A DNA stretch of 64,000 nucleotides. Source: Numida meleagris. Its lineage: Eukaryota; Chordata; Aves; Galliformes; Numididae. The notes under the pieces were generated by a model, which saw only the letters and a list, made by a program, of their open reading frames with translations, did not search any database and was not told the DNA's origin. Shown in pieces: positions 12,653 through 22,224 of the stretch. The stretch is from assembly GCF_002078875.1 (NCBI RefSeq), contig NC_034414.1, positions 23,738,616-23,802,615 of the forward strand, in the 5' to 3' direction. Position numbers and translations under genes: made by a program. Each line of letters begins with the position of its first letter. The stretch's first letter is position 1.

Positions 12653-14333
12653 ACGTGCTTGCACATGTCTTTTTCTAATCCAAACATCAGAATAATTTAG
12701 AAGGTTTTACAAAAAAAAAAAAAAGGGGCGGGGGGAATGGTAGATCAGCAAGTAGAACAGAGACAAAGGAGACTCACTTCATGTAGGCTAATAGAGCTGC
12801 TTGCACAATGTTGCACACCTCTCCAAAGTCTCACTTCTCAATTTTAGGTGTAAAACAGAAAACTGGTTATTTCTTCTTACACCTTAAGAATTGGTAGCCT
12901 GCTTCCTAGCTTGTTTTGACTGATCCAATCCTAACTGACAAGTTTCACACAAGTAAGAGTTAAGTGCCTATTTCATTAAAAACAATTAAATAAGCCCAAA
13001 ACCAAGTTGGCTTGTTAAAAAAAAAAAAAAATTTGCAAGTTTCAGCCTAGAGCAATTCTGTGGAAAAGCTATGAGTGCCTCCATTAATCTGTAGGTTGAA
13101 AATGCTGATGTAGTGTAACAGAATGACACACAATTGAGGGGTGTATCTAAATGGCATGCTGCAATATTGTTCTCGAATACCTGAACTAATGCCAACATTG
13201 AAATCCATAATAAGAACTTCATCAAAGTGAATCTCTCAAGAATCACCCTGAGCAGAGAGCTAAAACTCTTATTTCCTGCCTCGAGTTTCTGTAACACAGA
13301 ACTGCAGTGTGGTTATGTAGGCACGCACAAAGCACCTACCAGCAGTCTAGCAGTTAAAGTGCAAAGTGGTTCTACTCCAAGAGGACGTATATCAACCCTC
13401 TGCTTAAACTCTTCAGGCCTCTTTACTATCATGGTGCACTCTGAAAGAGATGTCAGATCCGTACTCATTGACCCTTGTGCTAGGCTGAAGTAACAGCTGT
13501 TTCAGCCTCCCCCTGCAAGGGTATCTTTCCCTTTACTAGAAGCCACAATGTTTCTCCAGCTCCGTTCCATTCTGACTTACCAGAGGCGGCAAAACCATGC
13601 TGAAACACGTAATGCAAACCAACTGACACCATTTCTTGCCTTTCCTTGTACAAGAAAGCCATGGAAAATTAAGCATACCTTAATAACAGTTATTAGCAAA
13701 CAGCCTCTCGGGCCTCGAAAGTAATGGCTGAAGAGTCTCACTTCAAAAACATTGATTTGAACACAATCCAAATGCTTACAGCTTGCAGTTCATCTCCTCT
13801 TTAGCAATTAAGTGAAGTCATATTGACTTCTCTCCCTCATAATTATCTTTCACTTGACACAATAACACCTAATCATTTCACTCTTTAGTTTACTGGAACA
13901 TGTAGTGGTAACACCAACTGCCAGAGCAAAAGGATGCAGCCCGCAGGGGAGTGGCTGCTTTGTAAGTTAAAAGGTTTTTATGTTATGTGGCATAAAGAGA
14001 TCAGCAGGAAATATTACCTTTATTTCAGAGGAAAAGCCCACCATCAGACCACTTACTTGCAGCCTAAGAGCAGCACCTTTTCTGATGCAGAAGCGAGCAG
14101 CTTGCTCTCCTCAGACCATCAGGAAGACCGCAGCCCCCTCAAGGAGACCCTGGCCCCGCGGTGCCCCTCCCTGGCCGAGCTGAGGCGGGCACCGAGCTCC
14201 CCACCCGCTTCGCCTCACACGCGGTCCCGAGGCCGGCAAAGCGCTCCCCGGGAAGGCCGAGCCGCCTCCTACCCCACCGAGCTCTACTTCACGCCGGGCC
14301 GCAGCCGGGGGACTGGGCTGCCTCGCTCCTCAC

Positions 14334-14373
14334 CTAGGTACTCGGGCCCAGGCAGCCGCTCGGGGCTCAGCAT
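14334..14373 (-). CDS. CSTPP1: CSTPP1 coding exon 1 (start codon and 13 residues)
   Basis: The minus strand reads ATG at 14373-14371 and encodes MLSPERLPGPEYL plus the first base of a split codon, then a GTGAGG donor at 14333. The start MLSPERL matches the human CSTPP1/C11orf49 N-terminus as I recall it (MLSPERLALPDYEYLA). The split codon G|CT becomes Ala when joined to exon 2, so the frame continues exactly into AQRHVLTY. The bases before the ATG (GGTGGGAGG) give a purine at -3. The bird version appears two residues or so shorter than the human one between PERL and EYL. Only 40 coding bases are in this exon, which is why no open-frame search would flag it. Confidence 0.93.
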
Positions 14374-14412
14374 CCTCCCACCGCCTCCACCGCCGCCGCC
14401 ACCTCCCGGCTT
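14374..14412 (-). promoter_or_regulatory. CSTPP1: G-rich 5' leader segment of CSTPP1
   Basis: Immediately upstream of the CSTPP1 ATG, the minus (sense) strand is a run of GGC/GGT/GGA triplets ending in GGTGGGAGG. It has at least eight closely spaced G-doublets or triplets. If transcribed, this lies in the 5' untranslated leader right before the start codon and could form a two-tier G-quadruplex. That is a prediction from sequence only; whether the segment is in the mature leader depends on the unknown start site. Confidence 0.55.
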
Positions 14413-14649
14413 CCGTCCGTTTCCAAGGCGCCCGACGCTCCCGGCGCTCAGGGCCTGGCGTTGCTCCTCCGCACGCCCCGGCTAGGAACGCGCCCTCACA
14501 CCGCCAGAGTTCCGGCCCAAAAGCGGCTCGGGCTCCTGTCCCGCCTCAGCCCCCGCCCCGCCGCGGCACCCCCGAAAGGGGCACGGCCGCCCGCGATGCG
14601 GGGCTGCGAGAGAGGCGGGAAAGGAGGGACCTGATGAGAAGGGTCTGTG

Positions 14650-14735
14650 GAGGAGCGTGGCGGCCTGGTCCTGAGGAGGGGACCGCAGGGGTGGTGTGGC
14701 GGCCTGGCTCTGAGGGAGGGTCTGGGTGATGGTCT
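14650..14735. repeat. Degenerate two-copy tandem repeat
   Basis: The sequence GTGGCGGCCTGG followed by a TCCTGAGG/CTCTGAGG variant and a G-rich tail occurs twice, about 40 bases apart. The flanking spacers are also G-rich (GGAGGGTCTGGG and similar). It sits just upstream of the CSTPP1 CpG-island promoter and looks like a small local duplication. No function is evident. Confidence 0.6.
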
Positions 14736-15443
14736 GGGGTTGTGTGCTCCAGGGCCAGGCGACTCAACAGAGGGAGAAGGGCTGAAGTGACAAACGTGGA
14801 GAAACATTTGAAAAGTAATTCCAGTTAAATTTAGTTTGGAAACCAGCAGATGCCTAATGCCAGGGGGCAGCTGGAAACCGTGAGCTACAGTTGCAGCGGA
14901 AAGACCTGAATTCTAAGGTAATGGCAATAAAGATACTGAAGGGTATTGTGTAACAAGTTTATCCCAGAGAGCAGGGCCAGCAGTGACCAAGGAGGCCCCA
15001 TGCAGTTACATCTGTCTTGTCACTACTGCTCACTCTGCTCCTGTGTTCGTTTGTTTGTTTGTTTTGCAACCCTGGTGCTCTAGAGAGGAAGGAATGGGGA
15101 GCATCAGGTATTGCCTGTTGTTCGCAGGAAAGCAGAAGGTAGCAGAAAAGTCCTGAGCTATGGGGCCCTTTCTGCTCTTTCTGTTAATCTGGGAACTTCT
15201 CAGGGAATGGCCCTTGTCCCAGCAGAGCTATTCCCATGGCAGGAACTGGCCTTGCTGGGTGCCCCTTCCCCAGAAGCTGGATGGACTAAAACTTCCAAAT
15301 GCCTTTGCAGTTTCTCACATCAACATTAGAAATATCCCAGCCCAGGATGTAATCCCAGGAGTTCCAAATGAAGGACTGGGAAGTGTTGTGTGTTTTTAAT
15401 GACAAATGCAAAGCAACAGAAATGAAATAAAACACTTAGATAT

Positions 15444-15990
15444 TGTTGTGGTTTAATCTGGTGGGTGGCTGAGCACCACACAGTCATGTGCACACCTCCC
15501 CCCTTCCCAATGGGATGAGGGAGAGAATCAGGAAAAAAAAAAGTAAAACCTGTGTGTTGAGATAAAACTATTTACTAAGGCAGAGAAAAGGAAATGGATA
15601 ATCATTGTGACTATATGTATGTATGTATAAATATATGAATGTATATAACAAGTGATGCACAAGCAATAATTCACCACCTCCCAACCAAAGCCCAGCCGGC
15701 CCCTCCAGCAGTGGAAGAACACAAGATGAACTCCCACCCCCTTCAAAACTCCTTCTGCATGACGTCATATGATATGGAATATCCCAATGGCCAGTTTAAG
15801 TCAGCTGTCCCAATTCTGTTCCCTCCCAGCTCCTTGGGCCCTTCTCTGAGAATGGTCTTGGCTCTGTACAACACTGCTTAGCAGCAACTGTAAACATTAG
15901 CATGTTATCAACTTTGTTTTTCTCCTAGAGCAAAAAATATAAAATCATTCCAGACACTGAAGAAAACGATTCCATGCCAGCTGAAACTCA
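15444..15990 (-). mobile_element. Solo LTR of an avian ERVL-like endogenous retrovirus
   Basis: The plus strand starts TGTTGTGGTTTAATC with GGTGGCTGAGCACCACACAG soon after, followed by the AGAGAATCAG block, the TGACGTCATATGATATGGAA block, and finally CCAGCTGAAACTCA. These are the complement of a very common bird LTR family that begins TGTCCTGGTTTCAGCTGGG-like and carries a CRE-type TGACGTCA. Orientation is therefore minus. Boundaries TG...CA at 15444 and 15990 are plausible, but I see no convincing target-site duplication. No internal gag, pol or env sequence lies beside it, so it is a solo LTR left after recombination. A TATG-rich simple repeat has expanded at about 15.61-15.65 kb inside it. 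Confidence 0.85.
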
Positions 15991-16956
15991 GAGAGATGTG
16001 TGTACAACTTTCTTATATTCCACTGGGGGAAAAAGCTGAATGTTGCTGTTGGAAACCCATCTTCAACCTCTACTCACAGTCACAACCACAGTTAAAAAAG
16101 AGCAAACAGGATGTTATAGCTAACCTATTTACATTCCTCCCACAAGACTGACTGGGCCACTCTGTTCTCTTTGTCTTGTATTGTCTTTAAATTAATATGT
16201 CTTGGATATAAATATTTAAAAGATGAGTAGTGAGAATAATGTAAGAAACAAACAGTGAGACATTCCAGTGTGAAGAGTGGTCAGATAAAAAATAAGACTG
16301 CGTTAAAGAGAGTAGGTATAACCTAGAAAATGAAAATGTTATCTAAACGGTTTGTGATACAAGAAAGTTCACTTAAAAACTCTTCTATACCCAGTTTCGC
16401 CATTTGTGCGTTTAAGTGTGTGTATTTAAAAGGCCATAAATCTGAAGAAGGGAGATTGCTGATACTAGATAAAATCAGATTGTAGAATACATTGATGTAA
16501 GATATTTTTGAGGCCAGGAATTCAACAGAATTGAAGCAGAAGAGAAATAGGTGTTTTCACGCAGAATGAGTGTAGTGGAAATGCTGAGTCACAGCCTGAA
16601 CCAGCGATTGAGCATCTGGTGGGAAGGCAGGGCCAACCCAGGGGAGCTTAGGTGCATGCAGTGCATCTGAGTGACTAGAAGGGCTAGAGCCAGGATCCAC
16701 CCCTTCCCAGACCTCACTTAAGGGTTGGCAGTAGAGGCAAGGATATTTTGCTGGAGATCCCTGCATACCTGAGGTCTTCCCAGGGTAAGCAGCTTTTTTC
16801 CTTTGCTTCTGTAACCCTGGCTGCCACACCTGGGCTTACCCCTAATTGCTACAGCCTAGGACTTTGCTAGCCCACTATTATTGCTGGGCTCTCCGACAAT
16901 CTATAGCATTACAATGGAAAAATATGAGATTATGTTATTACATATAAAAGCATAGC

Positions 16957-16978
16957 AAAAAAAAAAAAAAAAAAAAAA
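16957..16978. repeat. Poly(A) run
   Basis: An uninterrupted run of about 22 A. I see no retrocopy or SINE body directly upstream and no target duplication, so it is treated as a simple repeat. Confidence 0.9.
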
Positions 16979-19279
16979 GTACAATATCTGGAAAACTACG
17001 AACTACTATACTCCATAGCAAAGCCAATTGACTAATTGGGTTTTTGAAAACATTTCTCCTGATGTGAAGTCTATTCCATAACTACTTACTTTAGAGTTTC
17101 TGTCACTTTGCAATGAGGTATCTCGTTCTGGGCCACTGCTGGAGAGGAATTGAATTGCAGAATTTGATGGACCCCCATTGGTTTAAGAGTAGTTTACTAC
17201 TCCTGTAGTTTCAAAACTAATGTTTTCACAAGTAATCTTTCACCATTAGCCAGGTAGTTTTGCTGATGTTGAAAAGCCAAATCTAGAAGCTTTTTCTCTT
17301 CTATGCTGCCAGTCTTTTGAGCTGGTAGGAACCTTTCCACAGATTGTGCAGTTTCTTTTTTGTTGTTTATTTCTGTAAAACTCAATTTTGCCTTGATCAT
17401 TATCTGGAGCATTCATTTACAAGGGATTTTTCAAGTCCAGTTTTAAATACTACACCATATTTCTATTCCTTATTTATTTGGGATTTTTTATTTGTTTGTT
17501 TTTCTTACTGTTTGGTTTTTGTGAGTTGGACTTCATTATTTCCTTTAAACCAGCTCAGGGAATCCTTTTAGACTCTGAACCCATTTGTGGTAGTAATACA
17601 TTTCAGTAGTAATGGCACCTGACTGTTAATAGCTCAAAGAAAACTATTTAAAAACAAGATGTCACTTCTGGAGCCATTTATAGACTTCTTTGTAATTCCT
17701 TTCTGGACTTGCTAGGGCTGGGATTAGGTGATATAACAGGTCAGCTCTAGTACTCACCTGGTCTTCTCACACTCGCTACCTGAAAAAGGAGAAACGCTGC
17801 CAGGCTGGCTGTGGATGTTAAGTATATTTCCCCATATGAATCTTAGCACTCAGGAGTATTGCATTTTAATAAAAAGCTCTTTTAAATTGAGAAGGCTTTT
17901 CTGGGTCAGTGGAAAGCATCTACTTAATAGCTGCTCCAGGAAAAGGAGCCCTTTAACAGGGATTTAATGTTCTTTCAGACCTTGCTGGGAGAATGATAGT
18001 GAAAAACTATAGTGTTCTCTATCAGAAACCCTTTGGGAAATGATCAGGTGATCATCACTTTAGGATGAGCATATGGAATAGACTCTTGGGGTTGCCGTTC
18101 ACCCTGGAATCTTTTAACTTATATTTTTTAAACTGAAATTTCTGAGTTTTGTCTACCAGCATTTGATTTCATTTAGCTTAATTCCCCTTTAAGTCTGGTT
18201 TAAGTAGGCTTTCAGAAATCATACCTTTAGGTAAGTTGGGCTAGTTTAATTATATGAGAGCCCTTGTGACCACAAGTTAGAAGAAAATCAGTGGTATAAT
18301 TTAAATTATATCATGAAAGAGAATTTCCCTGTTAAATTCTGATGCATGGACTGGAAAAGTCCTTCCTGTGTCAGCTTTGTAAGTGTTTCTCAGCAATTAG
18401 TTTAGATTACATTTCTATTCTCTTCCATTTCCACATACTTTGAGCCCACTATGTTAATTGTGTAGCTTAATCCTTGCTGGTTTTCTGTTCATTATTCTAA
18501 ATGGTATTATCAAATTTGACCTGAAATATTTCTCTTTATTAGCCAAAGTTCTCCTGAGAAACAACCGCTCTTTCATTATATAGAATAATAAACAGGACTA
18601 GATATCAAGCAGCAAATTCCAGAGGAAATACCGCTTTAAGCAGACTGAGTCATTTTGTCTGGCTTCTATTATTTTTTCTTAGGATGAAATATTTTATTTG
18701 CTTAGAATTATAACAATTATTGCTAACGTAATTACATCAAATCCAAGAAGTATTGGAGGCAAAATCTTAACTTTCCTTTTTATTTTTTTCTGAAGGAGGC
18801 AGTTGGAGACTATTGCTTTAAGATTTACTACTGCAACACATGAAGAACTAGGCTGTGAGGAGTCTTCAGTCTTGTCCATGTCTGACTTCTATGCATGTGA
18901 GCAAGTTTTACAAGAAATACTAGAAAACTGTCCCTAGCCTTTTATGTTCATCTTTTGAGTGTCCATAACATTGTCCTATTTTGAGAATTAACTAAGAACC
19001 TGTATTGCACAGGAATTAGCTTTTGGATATTTGGTGATGCTTTGTATTTTTTGAGGCCTCTGATGCATTTGCCTGTAGAACTTTACTGGGTGCACTAACA
19101 AAATTGCTGGTGGGATAACAAAACATGTTTATCCAACGACACCTGGAAAATAAATCATATTGAGAGGAGACAGATACTGAGTGAAAACAAGCAAGTGTCA
19201 GTTCTCATTGATAATCCATTATCTTAAGCACCATAGCAGAGATAAGTTTTGAAGAGCAAACTGTGGGGAATAAAAGTTT

Positions 19280-19560
19280 CATGTGCTATTTTTTATGTAA
19301 TTAATTGGAAATCTTGTAAATTAAAGTAGTATTCTATTATGCAAGACATCTTAAGAATCAATGGCACTGCAGCTGGATGATTCATTTATGAGTCACTTAG
19401 AAACCCATAAATCAGAAATTTATTGTGAGGTTTTTAATAGTTTTATTTATGAATTATGATCAAAATCTCTGAACACACGTGCTAAAAATATGATTATCTT
19501 AAATTAAAAGGTCAGCCAAAATTACAATGAAATTACATGATGGAATCTGTATTTTCATAC
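19280..19560. promoter_or_regulatory. Candidate conserved non-coding block (AT-rich, homeodomain-type motifs)
   Basis: This stretch is unique, AT-rich and free of simple repeats. It contains TAATTAATTGG, several TTTATG/TTTATTTATG (CDX/HOX-like), ATGATTATC and GATTCATTTATGAGTCA (AP-1-like TGAGTCA) motifs. Density of such motifs in non-repetitive intergenic DNA between developmental genes is typical of conserved enhancers, but conservation itself cannot be seen from one sequence. Confidence 0.3.
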
Positions 19561-21682
19561 TGTTGATTCCTTGGGAGACGTTTATAGAGAAAGATGCAGT
19601 TCTCCCCATGTTTATCCCAATCTGAGCCTTCCCAAACTGAACGAACTGTTATCTCGTTCACAAGCAGCACAGAGGCTTAGCACAACAATTAAAGCAATCC
19701 TTTTTTCTCTAATAATGCAGTATTAATACTAATCTACTTCTGCAGGTAAAACATAGGCAAACAGATGGGACTTAGATCATTTCTTGAAGTCAACAGGCTT
19801 TAGAGAAACGAGATTCACAAAAGTTTTTACTCCTAAAGCCTGCCACAAAATGAAATTTGGAAACAGCAGTGTATTTACCAGCTAATGATAGGACTTGTCG
19901 ACAGCTGCAGCTCTCCCAACTAGCCATCATTTGTACCATTAATGGACTTAAATTTGACACTTGTAATTGTACCTGTACCAAGTATACACTTAACTAGTCA
20001 GGTGTCATAAAGCATGCAGGAAATCATGCTGTGAATGTTGTAAGATCATAATTAATTTCTTCTTTACTATAGCTTACCTGCATTTTAATCTGGATTTTTT
20101 TCCCTTTGAAATGGTGGACAGAAAGAAAGTACAGATCTTATCTAATTTTGAAGTTTGTACATCAATAAACTTTGTGTTCACCTGAGGACAAGATTTAATC
20201 GAGTTCATAGATCTTTATATTTAGAACATAAGTTCTTAGAGGAAAAAAAATATTCTACTCCTTAGTCATGTGAGTAGTTCTAAATTATAGGTGATGTGCG
20301 TGTGAGGAGGGAATATTATTGTGACAGGTTCTGTGATTTATTGAAGCTACATCTTCATTTTAAAATCAAGGGTAGTTTTAAGTCATATGCTACAGTTCTG
20401 GTGTCTAGTAAATGTATTGTCCAAATTCTGGCTGCTTCTGAGCTCGGCATTAGCAAGCAAATCTGTTACTGTTTTTGTTATTTTTTTTGTAACGTCAAGC
20501 TGGAGACAGACTCTCCTTCAGTTTTTGTTCCCATTATCTCTTCAAGAAGGAAAGGACAACATCTTTAAAAATACTTAAGTACCAAGAGAGTGACCCTTCT
20601 AAGCTGGAATGCTGCCCCACTAATGATGCAGAGAAGAAAAACAGCCATTTCTGGCAGAGTTTGCAGGATCTCTCATGCCAAACAAAAAAAGTCTAATATG
20701 CCTGGTAAAAATAAATATCACCATGAAATTCTGGCATGGGAAACATTTCTGACAGCCAAGGCTTAGCTCATCCTGGGGGGTAACTCAAAAAGGCCTGTAA
20801 TTTTCATTCTTCAATCTTATTCATCGAATGTTTCTTGCAAATGGCATCATCTGGACTGTGTTGTCTATTAGACCAGGTGTCTGCGTGATAAAAAGTAAAT
20901 GAAGCTCTGTGTGTGTGCAAGAAAATGGGCAGGCCTGTGTGGGAGTAAACTGTTGGTTCTAAAGCAGAAGCAAAGCAGTGACTCTGACAGCTGTACCGGC
21001 CAGCTCATCGGGGAGAGGGACATGAATTCCTGTGTGCAGTACAGAGACTTAGCACATTCAAAACAATCTGGAAGTATTCTGTCTTATAAAATCTACAGGG
21101 AAAAGCAAATAATGGAACAAGGGAAAAACAGAAGGAAGAGGAATTTACAGATTCATTAAAATTGTGAAATTCTTGGAAAACAATCCTTATTTTTTGCTTG
21201 TTAGGTATGTAAAAGAGGGTCTGAGTATTTATTAGGGTTGTTGTGAGAGACCACGACAGAATATCACAACTTTGTGAGAGCTGAAGAAGGATTTTTACTG
21301 AAAGCACACAATGATATGCCAGTCATTCACTAATACAAGAAGACAGAGTGAAGAATGTTGTTTCCCTTCTGTTACATAACACTTGAGGTGTTTTCAGGAG
21401 TGACATCTCTGTGGAGTCACTAGAAGAGAAGACAGATTACATAGTGGCTGGAGAATTCCAAAAGAGATATTGAGAAACAATAGACAGGAGATGGAAAGGG
21501 TGGTATGCAAATCACTTGCTGAGGGGAAAAAACAACCCAGAGGAAACTGAAACAGTAAATTCAGATATTAAGGTTTATCTGAGGAATGTATTAAAATTCT
21601 CTTCTGCTTTGCAACTTAATCATGTTAGTTTCTAAAACCGAAAATTAGAGTCACCATTCCCCGTTTGAAACTGATAGCATGA

Positions 21683-22224
21683 GGGTCACTCCAAAAGTAA
21701 TGCCTCCTATTTTATTATGTTGGCCTGTGACATCGGAGGTGGATGTTGGTGGTATGGCAGTAGAAGCTGGACCTTCCCACCAGTATTCCATTACATTTCT
21801 TTGCTGTTTGACAGCTGGCAGCAGAGGGACAGTCTGACAAAATGACATCTGACATGGAAGTGTGTATGAAACACAGGTGTGTCATTGAGTTCATCCGTGG
21901 GGGGGGAGGGAAATGGCACCCGCTGATGCTTACTGAATGTTTTTGGAGACCAAACAGTGAATGTGAGGTGGTGTGTTTCAGCAGTGGTGACAGCAACATG
22001 AAAGATGAGCCACGTTCTGGACAGCCATTCAGATTATTAGAAGTATGGTGTGCAGGCTCTTGTTCATTGCTGGTGAAAATGCATAACTAACTGTGGTGGC
22101 CATGATGAAAAACAGTGTTTTATAGCTGAGAATTGGCTCTATCAAATAGTGTTATTGTGCTCTTTGTTTCTGTTGTTGTGTGTCTGTGTAAATGAAAAGG
22201 AAGTGTTACTTTCAGAGCGACCTA
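21683..22224 (+). mobile_element. Internally deleted mariner (Galluhop-like) with transposase remnant
   Basis: The left end GGTCACTCCAAAAGTAATGC is matched in inverted form at the right end (TTACTTTCAGAGCGACC then TA). This gives terminal inverted repeats of about 25 bases with several mismatches. A TA follows the right end; the left flank has changed to GA. Inside, a frame from 21842 reads MTSDMEVCMKHRCVIEFIRG and later CFSSGDSNMKDEPRSGQPF, matching the N-terminal part of mariner transposases (the RxxIEFL-like and DexRSGRP motifs). A full element is about 1.2-1.3 kb; this copy is about 540 bp and lacks the catalytic DDD domain, so it is non-autonomous. Confidence 0.88.

Larger units (their letters stand above)
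4571..14333 (-). other. CSTPP1: CSTPP1 intron 1
   Basis: This is the 9.8-kb intron between coding exons 1 and 2, bounded by a GTGAGG donor at 14333 and a TTTGCAG acceptor ending at 4571. Contents I can support are an internally deleted CR1 LINE at about 10.49-11.01 kb, a CR1 3'-end fragment at 12.55-12.65 kb, a 15-bp-stem hairpin at 7891-7928, T/A runs at 12182-12191, 12710-12724 and 13018-13031, and the start of the CpG island from about 14.09 kb. The remainder is AT-rich with no exon I can recognise on either strand. The open frames at 5264-5672 and 7309-8076 have no splice context or known domain. Confidence 0.85.
14090..14620. promoter_or_regulatory. CSTPP1: CpG island and promoter region of CSTPP1
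   Basis: CG dinucleotides and GC content rise sharply compared with the AT-rich flanks. The island covers coding exon 1, its donor and the presumed 5' leader and core promoter upstream (higher coordinates). A GC-box-like CCCCGCCCCG lies at 14551-14560. No TATA box is evident, as is usual for CpG-island promoters of broadly expressed genes. The transcription start cannot be placed from the sequence, but should lie between 14374 and roughly 14600 on the minus strand. The 183-codon plus-strand frame through this island (13934-14485) and the minus-strand frames at 14496-14807 are composition artefacts. Confidence 0.8.

Noticed and set aside
13934..14485. 183-codon plus-strand frame ending in Pro-rich sequence
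   Set aside because: It runs through the CpG island antisense to CSTPP1 exon 1. The polyproline is the complement of the G-triplet leader.
14496..14807. 103-codon minus-strand frame upstream of CSTPP1
   Set aside because: Composition artefact in GC-rich promoter DNA, with no join to the CSTPP1 frame.
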